Origin: Paractinoplanes maris
Lineage (GTDB): Bacteria > Actinomycetota > Actinomycetes > Mycobacteriales > Micromonosporaceae
Direction: 5' to 3'
Assembly: GCF_023544465.1 (NCBI RefSeq)
Contig: NZ_JALPVL010000008.1
Span: 464,822 to 528,821, forward strand
Length of the DNA stretch: 64,000 nt
Part shown: positions 1 through 7,615 of the stretch, piece by piece
How the letters are laid out: every line of letters begins with the position of its first letter
How positions within the stretch are numbered: the first letter of the stretch is position 1
Program-made: the position numbers and the translations under genes
Notes under the pieces: model-generated
The model's database searches: none
The model's input: only the letters and a program-made list of their open reading frames with translations
Told to the model about the DNA's origin: nothing

Positions 1-523
1 GGGTCTTCTGCACGCTGGCCGGGGTGCGGAAGACGTGTGGCCCGCACCCGCCCAGCACCTCGCCGGTGTCGAGGTCGGCGACCATCCAGGTGGTCGCGGT
101 GACCGCCGGCGGCTGCTTGACCCCGGCCGGGATGACCAGCCCGTGGGTGGCGAGCGCGTCGCCGCCGATCGCGCTGCCGACCGGGTCGTCCGGTGGCGGC
201 ACGGGCGTGGGCGGCCGGTTGGGTGGCGGCGCGACCTTCGGCTTGGGGCAGGGAATGTCGGCCTTCTTACCGGTGCCGGCACGGGCGGCGATGCCGGGCT
301 GGGCGGCGACAGCGGCCGCGATGCCACGGGTCGCGGTGCCGGGCCGGGCGGCGACAGCACCCGCGATGCCCCGGGTCGCGGTGCCGGACGCGGCGGCGAC
401 AGCGGGGGCGGCGTGAGCGGCGGCGGCCGGCCTGTTCGCGGGGGCGGCGTGGGCCGGGGCGGGGAGCTGGGAGGGCAGGGTGAGGGTGGCGGCGCTCAGG
501 GCGGCCAGGACGGGACGGATCAA
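1..523 (-). CDS. D-alanyl-D-alanine carboxypeptidase (peptidase S11), 5' part only
   Basis: This is a penicillin-binding-type carboxypeptidase acting on peptidoglycan stem peptides outside the membrane. The gene runs off the left edge, so only about 174 N-terminal residues are present. Reading leftward from a TTG at 523, there is a short hydrophobic signal (VLAALSAATLTL), an Ala-rich low-complexity stretch, a Pro-rich linker, and then the start of the catalytic domain. That domain shows WMVADLDTGEVLGGCGPH and TPASVQK, where Ser and Lys form the SxxK nucleophile motif of S11 enzymes. The TTG overlaps the TGA of the upstream 142-residue gene, which suggests coupling. No ATG or GTG is in frame nearby. 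The SxN and KTG motifs lie outside the window, so activity cannot be judged. Confidence 0.8.
   Translation of the reverse strand, partial: MIRPVLAALSAATLTLPSQLPAPAHAAPANRPAAAAHAAPAVAAASGTATRGIAGAVAARPGTATRGIAAAVAAQPGIAARAGTGKKADIPCPKPKVAPPPNRPPTPVPPPDDPVGSAIGGDALATHGLVIPAGVKQPPAVTATTWMVADLDTGEVLGGCGPHVFRTPASVQKT
318..407. repeat. two 45-bp direct repeats inside the carboxypeptidase N-terminus
   Basis: Two adjacent 45-bp units (318-362 and 363-407) differ at a few positions. They encode a 15-residue Ala/Gly-rich repeat (ATRGIAGAVAARPGT and close variant) between the signal peptide and the Pro-rich linker. A weaker third copy precedes them on the left. The period is a whole number of codons, so copy changes keep the frame. 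Confidence 0.75.
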
Positions 524-948
524 GGCCAGGAGATCCCGGCGTCGAGTCGCTTGTCGAGCAACTGCTTCAAGGGGACGGTCTCGCCGTCGCCGCCGCCCGC
601 GCCGACGATCAGGCGGGGGGTGCTCGGGCTCAGGTCGGCGCCGGCGAAGCGCGCCCGCAGCGATGCCGGCACGGTCAGCACGTAGTACTTCCCGTCCTCG
701 CCCACGGCGACCGAACGGTTGGATTTCAGATACCAGCCACGCACATGAGTTCGATACGTGCCGCGGCCGTCGAAGGTTCGAGCCTGCAGCGTGTGGGGTG
801 TCAGACCGCGCTCGGCGGCGCGGGCCACGAAGTCGTCGAGCAGGGCACCGGCCTCACGGGCCTCGGCGGCCCGGCCGGCCTCCAGCGCGGCGGCGTGGCC
901 GGCGATGGCCTGCCGGCGCTGTTCCTCCCAGTCGGCTGCGCGGTCCAT
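520..948 (-). CDS. unknown 142-residue protein
   Basis: I do not recognise this family. The N-terminal 60 residues look like an amphipathic, Ala/Glu/Arg-rich helical region (EEQRRQAIAGHAAALEAGRA). The second half looks like a small beta-rich domain containing RTHVRGWYLKSN and GKYYVLTVPASL. The ATG at 948 (MDRAADWEEQ) was chosen because helical, charge-balanced protein begins there; the frame stays open further upstream but the composition becomes Arg/Pro-rich. Its TGA overlaps the TTG of the carboxypeptidase, so the two are probably one transcript. There is no signal peptide or membrane segment, which points to the cytoplasm. Confidence 0.6.
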   Translation of the reverse strand: MDRAADWEEQRRQAIAGHAAALEAGRAAEAREAGALLDDFVARAAERGLTPHTLQARTFDGRGTYRTHVRGWYLKSNRSVAVGEDGKYYVLTVPASLRARFAGADLSPSTPRLIVGAGGGDGETVPLKQLLDKRLDAGISWP

Positions 949-1186
949 GCCAGCGACCCTAGGTGATGGCTCGCCGCGCGGCCAAGCCGACGCCGGCCCG
1001 GGGCGCCGACCTGGGGCGCCGGGCCGGCCCAGGCTTTCCGTGGTGATTCCGGTGAATGTCGTCCGCCATTTGTATACCGGCCGGGCCCCCGCGCGAAAAG
1101 AATGGCGAATATGCCTGAGACAGTTGCGCCCGAACCCGGTCACGAGCAACACTGGGCGCGTTGGTCGGATGGACTCGGGAGTCGTC

Positions 1187-1537
1187 ATGGCGCGCCAGGT
1201 AATCACCACTCTGATCGACGATCTGGACGGAAAGAAGGCCGATCGCTCGGTCGAGTTCAGTCTGGACGGCATTAACTACACGATCGACCTTTCCGAGGCC
1301 AATGCGGGGAAGCTGCGTAAGGCCCTGGACCCTTACATCAACGCGGGCACCCGGCTCGGCCGGGCGGCGGGCCGGGTCTCGCCCCGCCGTGCGGGTGCTC
1401 CGGCCCGGACGGCCGGATCCCGCGACGAAAATCGCCAGATCCGTGAGTGGGCCATGGCCAACGGGCATCAGATTTCCGAGCGCGGCCGCATTCCACAGAG
1501 CGTGACGCAGGCTTACCGGGCAGCGAACGGCCACTGA
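1187..1537 (+). CDS. lsr2: Lsr2 nucleoid-associated protein
   Basis: Lsr2 is the actinobacterial H-NS analogue that coats AT-rich and foreign DNA and silences it. The 116-residue length matches the family (about 112). Residues 1-55 form the dimerisation domain (MARQVITTLIDDLDGKKADR, then SVEFSLDGINYTIDLSEANA). Residues 56-80 are a basic linker. Residues 81-116 are the DNA-binding domain with the AT-hook-like RGR in ISERGRIPQ (99-101). The ATG at 1187 gives the canonical MARQ start. The 238 bp upstream (949-1186) are comparatively AT-rich around 1060-1110, a pattern that could support autoregulation, though I see no clear operator. A tract of basic codon repeats follows directly downstream. 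Confidence 0.93.
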   Translation: MARQVITTLIDDLDGKKADRSVEFSLDGINYTIDLSEANAGKLRKALDPYINAGTRLGRAAGRVSPRRAGAPARTAGSRDENRQIREWAMANGHQISERGRIPQSVTQAYRAANGH

Positions 1538-1548
1538 CCCGCCGCCGC

Positions 1549-1719
1549 GTGCAATTTCGCGGGCCCGCCAGGAAAAGCGGAGCGCGGACCATCGATTCCG
1601 CGCGCAAGGTGGCTACGCGCAAGACGCCTACGCGCAAGACGGCTACGCGCAAGGTGGCTACGCGCAAAGTGAGCACCGATCAAAACCGTGCCCCGCGCAA
1701 AGCCGTCGATCCACGATGA
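1549..1719 (+). CDS. possible 56-residue Lys/Arg-rich peptide downstream of lsr2
   Basis: A GTG at 1549, 11 bases after the lsr2 stop and in another frame, opens a reading frame to 1719. The product is strongly basic and carries four consecutive pentapeptides K-[VT]-[AP]-T-R followed by KVSTD. The composition resembles the Lys-rich tails of actinobacterial HU/HupB or histone-like proteins. No Shine-Dalgarno sequence is evident, and the frame also continues open upstream through lsr2, so expression is unproven. It could be a genuine small DNA-binding peptide, a remnant of a tail once attached to Lsr2 by a frameshift, or a non-coding minisatellite. Confidence 0.25.
   Translation: MQFRGPARKSGARTIDSARKVATRKTPTRKTATRKVATRKVSTDQNRAPRKAVDPR
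1606..1665. repeat. four tandem 15-bp repeats after lsr2
   Basis: Four head-to-tail copies of the unit AAG(G/A)(T/C)G(G/C)CTACGCGC occupy 1606-1665, with a fifth degenerate start. On the plus strand they can encode KVATR, KTPTR, KTATR and KVATR. Confidence 0.85.
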
Positions 1720-1802
1720 GTGCCGCGTGAGCAGGCCCGGTCGAATGGGCGTGCCCGCGAAAGCGATCCGGCGATACCGTGCGACCCGCCTCGGCGGTGG
1801 GC

Positions 1803-2261
1803 TCAGGCCGTACGCAAAGCTTCGCTCTCGCCGGTGCGGCCGGCCGCGTCGGCGAACGAGCGCAACGCGTGCACCAGCTCCTGCCGATCGGCCGGGGTCA
1901 TGCGCTCGAGCACGTCGCCGAGGGCCTGGCGCCGCCGGTCGCGCAGCTGGTCGAGCAGCTTGCGGGCCGAGGGAGTGAGCAGCAGCCGCACCTCGCGCCG
2001 GTCGCGCGGGTCGGGCACCCGGCGCAGCAGCCCGGTGGCCTCGAGCCGGTCGCACAGCCGGCTGGCCGACGACGGCACCACTTCGAGCGCCTCGGCGAGG
2101 CGGCTCATGTTGGTGTGCCGGTTGTCGGCGACGATGGTCAGCACGCGCAGCTGGGCCGGCGGGACGCTCGGACTCTGCGCCTGATCGGCTGCTCCGAGCA
2201 CAGCCACCAGCGCGTCGACTGTCGACTCGACGGCGACGGCGACGTCGGTGACCCGATCCAT
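1803..2261 (-). CDS. MarR-family transcriptional regulator
   Basis: The 152-residue protein has the length and layout of MarR dimeric repressors. Dimerisation helices lie at both ends (VAVAVESTVDALVAVLGAAD and MTPADRQELVHALRSFADAA). Between them is a winged helix-turn-helix with the recognition region NMSRLAEALEVVPSSASRLC at about 51-70 and the wing DPRDRREVRLLLTP. It lies 66 bp downstream of the SpoIIE-type phosphatase on the same strand and could be co-transcribed. The ligand and targets cannot be inferred from the sequence. Confidence 0.85.
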   Translation of the reverse strand: MDRVTDVAVAVESTVDALVAVLGAADQAQSPSVPPAQLRVLTIVADNRHTNMSRLAEALEVVPSSASRLCDRLEATGLLRRVPDPRDRREVRLLLTPSARKLLDQLRDRRRQALGDVLERMTPADRQELVHALRSFADAAGRTGESEALRTA

Positions 2262-2327
2262 GGCGGCTTTACCTCGTTCGTCGGACGTGCCCGGCTGCGC
2301 ACTGCCCCTACCCGTCCGTGGCGGGAA

Positions 2328-3467
2328 TCATGCCGTCCGGCGGAGCCAATCGAGGCAGACGATGACTGCGTCATCTTGCTGTTCGGCGCTGCCGTGGTAT
2401 TCGCGCAGCCCCCGGATCACCGTACCCACCGCCTCGGTGGGTGGCTGGAGGCGCGTCCGGCGCAGCGCGCTCAGCAGGCCCGCGTCACCGTAGGGGGAAC
2501 GCCCGGCGGGTGTCGCCGCGTGCACGCCGTCGCTCACCACGAGCAGGCGGTCGCCCGGCTCGAGCTGGAACTTCTGGGTCTCGTACCGGCTGTCGCCGAA
2601 CATGCCGAGCGGTAACTGTTGTTCCAGGTGGACCGGGCGGATGTCACCCTCGCGGGCGATCAGCGCCCGCGGCGAACCGGCGTCCACCGCTTCGACCGTG
2701 CCGCCGGTGAGGTCGATCTCGAGCAGCAGGGTGGCCACGTGGGTGTCGCCGCCGTGCCGTGCGTAGATCGCGTCGGACGCCAGCTCGGCCTGCTCGACGA
2801 TGCCGGCGCCGGAGCGGCGGGCGTTGCGCATGGCGTTGACCGCGATGGTGGTCAGCAGGGCGGCCTCGATGCCGTCGCCGTGCCCGTTCAGCACGGTCAG
2901 CGTGAGCCGGTCGTCGGTGAGCGCCCAGTCGTAGTGGTCGCCGTACATCGCGTACGCGGGCTCGAGCTGACCGGCCAGCTGGAACCGCTCGCCGCCCAGC
3001 GAGCGGCCCGGCAGCAGCTCCCACTGCAGCTCGGCGCTCATGGTCAGGCGCTGCCGGCGAACGACCTGGCGGTAGCGGTCGGTGTCCTTGTCGGCGGCGC
3101 GCAGGGCGAGGGCCAGCTCGTCGGCCACGGTGACGAGCTCGGCGATCACGTCCCGGGCCGGCGGGCCGGTGAACTGGACCCGCAGCACGCCCAGCCGGTC
3201 GCCCCAGGTGGTGAGCGGCAGCAGGACCCGGTTCGAGCCGTCGGTCACCGGTTGCTGGCTGCCGAAGCACCGCTGCTCCAGCGGGCCGCCGGCCGGCGCC
3301 TCGGGGACGATGACCGGCCACAGGGCGCTCATGGTCAGATCGCTGAGCAGCAGTTCCACCACGTCGATCGGGAAGCCGGTGCGCAGGTGCTCGGCCACTG
3401 CCTCGGGAAGGCGGTCGGGCGGTGCGGCGCGCAGGAACGAGCCGACGGATGCCGGACGAACGGACAC
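2328..3467 (-). CDS. PP2C/SpoIIE-type serine phosphatase with N-terminal GAF-like domain
   Basis: The protein has 379 residues. Residues 1-125 look like a GAF-type sensor fold (LLPLTTWGDRLGVLRVQF), followed by a short helical linker (126-150) with the usual LQWELLPG signature. The PP2C catalytic domain spans 150-379 and includes GDHYD at 176-180, NGHG at 194-197, SDG at 312-314 and a terminal DD at 365-366. Such phosphatases dephosphorylate anti-anti-sigma factors in partner-switching cascades. The metal-site Asp usually preceding GHG is Asn here (LNGHG); I recall this variant from an actinobacterial subfamily, so it need not be inactive. An RsbW-like kinase gene sits 88 bp upstream on the same strand, which supports a phosphatase/kinase pair. 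No anti-anti-sigma factor is present locally. Confidence 0.85.
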   Translation of the reverse strand: MSVRPASVGSFLRAAPPDRLPEAVAEHLRTGFPIDVVELLLSDLTMSALWPVIVPEAPAGGPLEQRCFGSQQPVTDGSNRVLLPLTTWGDRLGVLRVQFTGPPARDVIAELVTVADELALALRAADKDTDRYRQVVRRQRLTMSAELQWELLPGRSLGGERFQLAGQLEPAYAMYGDHYDWALTDDRLTLTVLNGHGDGIEAALLTTIAVNAMRNARRSGAGIVEQAELASDAIYARHGGDTHVATLLLEIDLTGGTVEAVDAGSPRALIAREGDIRPVHLEQQLPLGMFGDSRYETQKFQLEPGDRLLVVSDGVHAATPAGRSPYGDAGLLSALRRTRLQPPTEAVGTVIRGLREYHGSAEQQDDAVIVCLDWLRRTA

Positions 3468-3512
3468 TCGATCTCCCTTCCTCGGCGGCGCTCAGGCAAT
3501 AGTTGCCGGGGA

Positions 3513-3533
3513 GCAAGCATGATATGTGCTTGC
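3513..3533. other. inverted repeat between the RsbW-like and phosphatase genes
   Basis: A perfect 7-bp palindromic stem (GCAAGCA / TGCTTGC) with a 7-base loop lies in the 88-bp gap. It may be a transcript hairpin that tunes phosphatase relative to kinase expression, or an operator; the sequence does not decide. Confidence 0.35.
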
Positions 3534-3555
3534 CCTCCGGCCCCTGCCACGAGGT

Positions 3556-3948
3556 CTACGCGAAAGACTTCTCGAAGTGGATCAAGCTGCCGTGCTTCGG
3601 CACGGAGTGCATGCGGACGTTCTCGCCCAGGGCTTTGATCAGCGCCAGGCCGCGACCGCTCTCGCTCTCGGGCCCGGCCGAGCCGACCTGGTCGACGTCG
3701 AATCCCGTGCCGTTGTCGCGCACGTCGATCGAGCAGTGGTTCTCGGCCACGTCCAGGCAGACTTCGAACATCTCGGTGCCACCGGCGTGCCGCACGACGT
3801 TCGAGCAGGCCTCGGTGATCGCGATCTCGAGATCGTCCTGGGCCTCGTTGTCGATCCGCAGGACGGCCAGGGTCGAGCGCAGCAGCCGGCGGACGGTGGG
3901 CACGCTGTCCGCTTCACGGGGCAGATCCAGCCGGACTGTCATACGCAT
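3556..3948 (-). CDS. RsbW-like anti-sigma factor / serine kinase (GHKL ATPase)
   Basis: The 130-residue single-domain GHKL ATPase has the N-box EITEACSN (Glu46, Asn50), the G1 box DNGTGFD (78-84) and the G2 box SGRGLALI (97-104). Such proteins bind a sigma factor and phosphorylate a STAS anti-anti-sigma factor. The start at 3948 (MRMTVRL) follows a purine-rich GGAGGGGG at a workable distance; an ATG two codons later is the alternative. It is divergent from the ECF-hydrolase gene with about 160 bp between starts, and it precedes the PP2C gene. The partner sigma factor is not encoded next to it. The fused ECF across the promoter region belongs to a different sigma class, so a direct link is speculative. 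Confidence 0.85.
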   Translation of the reverse strand: MRMTVRLDLPREADSVPTVRRLLRSTLAVLRIDNEAQDDLEIAITEACSNVVRHAGGTEMFEVCLDVAENHCSIDVRDNGTGFDVDQVGSAGPESESGRGLALIKALGENVRMHSVPKHGSLIHFEKSFA

Positions 3949-4109
3949 GGTCTTGTGGTGCCCCCTCCGGCTGAGCCTTAATCGTGGCGCCCAGCGCACC
4001 ACCTCATCCGATCCTGCTCGAAAAACGTGTTATCCAGGGGCGGCTCGGGCGTCTCCCTTCCCGTGGCTGATCAAGGCCAGGCCCGGGAACGCCCAGGAAA
4101 GGTTGGACA

Positions 4110-5948
4110 ATGGCGGAGCAACCCGACATGGCGGTCGTGATCGCCGCGCGCGCCGGCGACCCGGTGGCGATCGACCAGCTGGTAGCCGGTTATCTGCCAC
4201 TGGTGTACACGATCGTGGGGCGGGCGCTGGAGGGTCACGCCGACGTCGACGACGTGGTGCAGGACGTGATGCTGCGGGTTCTGCGCAACCTGGGCGATCT
4301 GCGCGAGCCCGAGGCGTTCCGGTCGTGGCTGGTGGCGATCACCGTCCGGCAGGTGCGGGAGCGCTTCCGGGCCCGGCGCGGCGCCCCCGAGGCGCTGCTG
4401 CACGAGGACGTCCGGGACCCCGGCGCCGACTTCACCGACCTGGCGATCACCCGTCTCGAGCTGAGCGGCCAGCGCCGCGAGACCGCCGAGGCGACCCGCT
4501 GGCTCGACGAGGACAATCGCGAGCTGCTCTCGCTGTGGTGGCTGGAGGCCTCGGGCGAGCTCACCCGCGACGAGATCGTCGAGGCGACCGAGGTCACCCG
4601 TCAGCACGCGGCCGTCCGCATCCAGCGCATGAAGGGCCAGCTCGAGACGGCCCGGGTCGTGGTGCGGGCGATCACCGCCAGCCCGCCCTGCCCCGAGCTG
4701 CAGACGATCACCGTCGAGTGGGACGGACGGCCCAGCCCGCTCTGGCGCAAGCGCATCGCGCGCCACACCCGCGAGTGCCGGCATTGCGCACCCTCGTGGA
4801 ACGGCCTGGTCGCGGCCGAGCGCCTCCTGGCCGGCATGGCCTTGATCCCGCTTCCGGCCGGCCTGCTCGGCAAGGGCGCCCTGGCCCATCTGGGAGCGGT
4901 GAATCTGGGAGCCGCCAAGGCCGGCACCACGATCACCGCGAAGCACGTCGCGGCCAAGGTCGGCTTCAGTCTCTCGCGCAAGGTGCTGACCGCCGCGCTC
5001 TCCACCACCGCGGTCGCCGGCGGGGCGGCCGCCGTGGTCGTCACCCAGCAGGCCGACCCGCCGCCGGTCACCACCGCGGCCGTGGTCGCGCCGCCCCGAG
5101 TAACTCCCACCAGCGCCCGCCCGAGCCCGTCGAAGAAGCCCACTCCCATCCCCACGACGCAGAAGCCCAAGCCCAAGCCGACCACCAAGGCCCCCGTGGT
5201 GATCACCGCCAAGGCGAGCAAGAAGAAGGGCGTCGGCGTCTGGGAGTTCGCCGCGGCGCAGGAGGCGCTCGACGACGTCAGTGCCGGCTGGTATTACAAC
5301 TGGTCCTCGAACAACCGGAGCATGCCCGGCCCGGCCGACGTCGAGTACGTGCCGATGATCTGGGGTCAGAAGAACGTCACCGACGCCACCCTGGCCGAGG
5401 CCAAGAAGGAGGGCGACGTCATCCTCGGCTTCAACGAGCCCGACATGGCGGGCCAGGCCGACATGACCGTCGAGGCCGCCCTCGACGCCTGGCCCAAGCT
5501 CGAGGCGACCGGCCGGCGGCTGGGCAGTCCGGCCGTCGCCTTCGGTGGTGACACCAAGGGTGGCTGGCTCGACCGGTTCATGACCGGCGCCGGGCAGAAG
5601 GGCTACCGCGTCGACTTCATCACCCTGCACTGGTACGGCTCCGACTTCTCCGGCGCCGCGGCCGACCAGTTCCTCGGTTATGTCGACGCCGTGCACAAGC
5701 GCTACGGCAAGCCCATCTGGGTCACCGAGTACGGCCTGATGAACTTCGGCGGCTCACCCAAGTACCCGACGCAGGCTCAGCTGGTGACCTTCATCAACGG
5801 CACCACCAAGGGCATGCAGAAGCGGTCGTACGTCGAGCGGTACGCCTGGTTCGGTCTGCCCGCCGTGGGGGACAGCGTCGACTTCGGCCTCTACAAGGAC
5901 GGCGACAGCCCCACCGAGGCCGGGAAGGCATACCGGGCCGCGGGCTAA
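4110..5948 (+). CDS. ECF sigma factor fused to zinc anti-sigma motif, TM helix and GH128-like hydrolase
   Basis: The 612-residue chain appears to join four modules. Residues 13-92 are sigma-2 (VDDVVQDVMLRVLRNL; AFRSWLVAITVRQVRERF). Residues 128-182 are sigma-4 with its helix-turn-helix (TRDEIVEATEVTRQHAAVRI). Residues 215-230 hold H219-x3-C223-x2-C226, the signature of zinc-binding anti-sigma domains. Residues 293-312 are a hydrophobic helix, followed by a Pro/Lys/Thr linker (313-373) that looks extracytoplasmic. Residues 375-612 resemble Asl1/GH128 endo-beta-1,3-glucanases, with GFNEP (Glu443, likely acid/base) and WVTEYG (Glu540, likely nucleophile). The expected topology is an inside sigma factor and an outside glucan-binding or cleaving domain. 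I recall fused actinobacterial ECF groups with carbohydrate domains (ECF52/53 type); assignment to one of these is from memory. A purine-rich AGGAAAGG precedes the ATG. Confidence 0.88.
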   Translation: MAEQPDMAVVIAARAGDPVAIDQLVAGYLPLVYTIVGRALEGHADVDDVVQDVMLRVLRNLGDLREPEAFRSWLVAITVRQVRERFRARRGAPEALLHEDVRDPGADFTDLAITRLELSGQRRETAEATRWLDEDNRELLSLWWLEASGELTRDEIVEATEVTRQHAAVRIQRMKGQLETARVVVRAITASPPCPELQTITVEWDGRPSPLWRKRIARHTRECRHCAPSWNGLVAAERLLAGMALIPLPAGLLGKGALAHLGAVNLGAAKAGTTITAKHVAAKVGFSLSRKVLTAALSTTAVAGGAAAVVVTQQADPPPVTTAAVVAPPRVTPTSARPSPSKKPTPIPTTQKPKPKPTTKAPVVITAKASKKKGVGVWEFAAAQEALDDVSAGWYYNWSSNNRSMPGPADVEYVPMIWGQKNVTDATLAEAKKEGDVILGFNEPDMAGQADMTVEAALDAWPKLEATGRRLGSPAVAFGGDTKGGWLDRFMTGAGQKGYRVDFITLHWYGSDFSGAAADQFLGYVDAVHKRYGKPIWVTEYGLMNFGGSPKYPTQAQLVTFINGTTKGMQKRSYVERYAWFGLPAVGDSVDFGLYKDGDSPTEAGKAYRAAG

Positions 5949-5957
5949 AGTCGGTTC

Positions 5958-6956
5958 ATGATTCGGTTCGGGTACAAGGCTTCGGCGGAGCAGTTCCCGC
6001 CGGTGGAACTGCTGAATTACGGCGTGCTGGCCGAGGAGCTGGGTTTCGACTCGGTCTTCGTGAGCGACCACCTCCAGCCGTGGCGGCACGACGGCGGGCA
6101 CGCCCCGGCCGCGCTGCCGTGGCTGGGTGCGCTGGCCGCCCGGACCGAGCGGGTGCTGATCGGCACCAGCGTGCTCACCCCGACCTTCCGCTACCACCCG
6201 GCCGTGGTCGCGCAGGCGTTCGCCACTCTCGGCTGCCTCGCGCCCGGCCGGGCGATCCTCGGTGTCGGCTCGGGCGAGTCGCTCAACGAGGTGCCGCTCG
6301 GCCTGCAGTGGCCGGACGGCAAGGAGCGGTTCGCGCGCCTCAAGGAGGCGGTCTCGCTGATCCAGAAGCTCTGGACCGAGGATCGCGTGACCTATGAGGG
6401 GCAGTTCTACAAGACCGAGAACGCCACCATCTACGACAAGCCCGGGACCCCGGTGCCGATCTACATCGGCGCCTCCGGTCCCGCGGCCACCCGGCTCGCC
6501 GGCCGCATCGCCGACGGCTTCATCACCACCAGCGGCAAGGGCCACGCGCTCTACACCGACACACTGCTGCCGGCCGTGCGCGAGGGCGCCGAGAAGGCCG
6601 GCCGCAAGATCGACGACCTCGACCTCCTGATCGAGGTCAAGGTCAGCTTTGACGAGGACGACGAGCGGGCCCGCAACGACACGCAGCACTGGGGTGCGCT
6701 GGCGCTCTCGCCCGACGAGAAGACCGGGGTCGAGGACCCGATCGAGATGCAGCGTCTGTCCGACGCCCTGCCGGTCGAGCGCACCGCTTCGCGCTGGATC
6801 TGCTCGTCCGACCCCGACGAGCACGTCGGCCGGGTCGCCGAGTATCTCGACATGGGCTTCAAGCACCTGGTCTTCCACGCGCCCGGCCCCGACCAGGAGC
6901 GCTTCCTGCGCCTCTACAGCGAGCGCATCCTGCCCGAGCTGCGCAACCGGGCCTAA
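5958..6956 (+). CDS. fgd: F420-dependent glucose-6-phosphate dehydrogenase
   Basis: The 332-residue luciferase-like TIM-barrel enzyme oxidises glucose-6-phosphate to 6-phosphogluconolactone while reducing coenzyme F420. The sequence follows mycobacterial Fgd1 closely: GYKASAEQF near the start, VSDHLQPWRHDGGHAP, LIGTSVLTPTFRYHPAVVAQ, GVGSGESLNEV, ICSSDPDEHV, and HLVFHAPGPDQERFL near the end. His residues of the SDH and WRH motifs correspond to the F420-pocket region of Fgd. It starts 9 bp after the ECF-hydrolase stop, so the two may share a transcript. The product supplies F420H2 for reductases; two PPOX-type proteins elsewhere in the window are possible users. Confidence 0.93.
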   Translation: MIRFGYKASAEQFPPVELLNYGVLAEELGFDSVFVSDHLQPWRHDGGHAPAALPWLGALAARTERVLIGTSVLTPTFRYHPAVVAQAFATLGCLAPGRAILGVGSGESLNEVPLGLQWPDGKERFARLKEAVSLIQKLWTEDRVTYEGQFYKTENATIYDKPGTPVPIYIGASGPAATRLAGRIADGFITTSGKGHALYTDTLLPAVREGAEKAGRKIDDLDLLIEVKVSFDEDDERARNDTQHWGALALSPDEKTGVEDPIEMQRLSDALPVERTASRWICSSDPDEHVGRVAEYLDMGFKHLVFHAPGPDQERFLRLYSERILPELRNRA

Positions 6957-7615
6957 GGCTTCTTGACCGAGCGGAGGCGGGCCCGGCGGCCGGACGGGTC
7001 CGTGCCCTCGCCGTTGATGACGCGCAGGTCGGGCTGGGACTGGCGGGTGCCCGAGATGCGTCGCCGGCGCCCACCCACCTCCGGGCGGAACGAGGGCTGG
7101 GTGGTGCCGCCGGCCGGCCAGGGTGCCGGAGCGGGCCGCGGCTGCAGGTCAGGCCCGCCCAGCCGTTCCGGATGGCCGTCGCGCCACGCCGGTGGCGAGG
7201 CGTTGGGCACGTCGTGCGCGGCGGCGGAGGCCCGGCGGCCCGACGGCGCCCACAGCGGCCGGACCGTCCCGCGGTCGGCCCGGTCCCAGCCCTCCGAGCC
7301 GGCACTGCGCTGAGCGGAAGAGCCGGCACTGCGCTGAGCGGACGAGCCGCCACTGCGCTGAGCGGACGAGCCGGCACTGCGCTGAGCGGAGCCGGCCAGC
7401 CGCTCGCTCGCCTGCCGCTCGGCGGCCAGGGCCTCGACCGCGCGCCGGTCCAGGGCGCGCCGGCCGGCACCGGTCTCGTCGAGCCCGCGCGGCCGGCGGT
7501 TCCCCGGGACGGGCGGGTTGACGATCGCCGGCGAACGGTCCCGCAGTCCGAGCCCGTCGAGGACCGATCGCATCCACTGGCGCAGCCGCGTGCGGACCGC
7601 ACCTCCATCGCTCAC
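6953..7615 (-). CDS. unknown basic, repeat-containing protein
   Basis: I do not recognise this 220-residue protein. A short N-terminal segment (VRTRLRQWMRSVLDGLGL) may be an amphipathic helix; the rest looks disordered and rich in Arg, Pro, Ser and Gly. Residues of the central part form an eight-residue tandem repeat, S-A-Q-R-S-A/G-G-S, about four copies. The GTG at 7615 was chosen because the upstream frame is Ser/Pro-rich low complexity. Its TAG overlaps the end of fgd tail to tail. The 273 bp between this start and the HAD gene (7616-7888) are non-coding and must hold both divergent promoters; only a TAGGGT at about 7834 looks like a -10 element. Confidence 0.55.
   Translation of the reverse strand: MSDGGAVRTRLRQWMRSVLDGLGLRDRSPAIVNPPVPGNRRPRGLDETGAGRRALDRRAVEALAAERQASERLAGSAQRSAGSSAQRSGGSSAQRSAGSSAQRSAGSEGWDRADRGTVRPLWAPSGRRASAAAHDVPNASPPAWRDGHPERLGGPDLQPRPAPAPWPAGGTTQPSFRPEVGGRRRRISGTRQSQPDLRVINGEGTDPSGRRARLRSVKKP
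7303..7390. repeat. tandem 24-bp repeat (about four copies)
   Basis: The core CACTGCGCTGAGCGGA recurs at 7303, 7327, 7351 and 7375, exactly 24 bp apart. It encodes the SAQRSAGS octapeptide on the minus strand. The period is eight codons, so copy number can vary without frameshift. Confidence 0.9.

Noticed and set aside
1338..1676. Minus-strand LRVAT-type repeat resembling a pentapeptide-repeat protein
   Set aside because: It is the antisense reading of the 15-bp repeats downstream of lsr2, too short for a pentapeptide-repeat fold, and overlaps lsr2.
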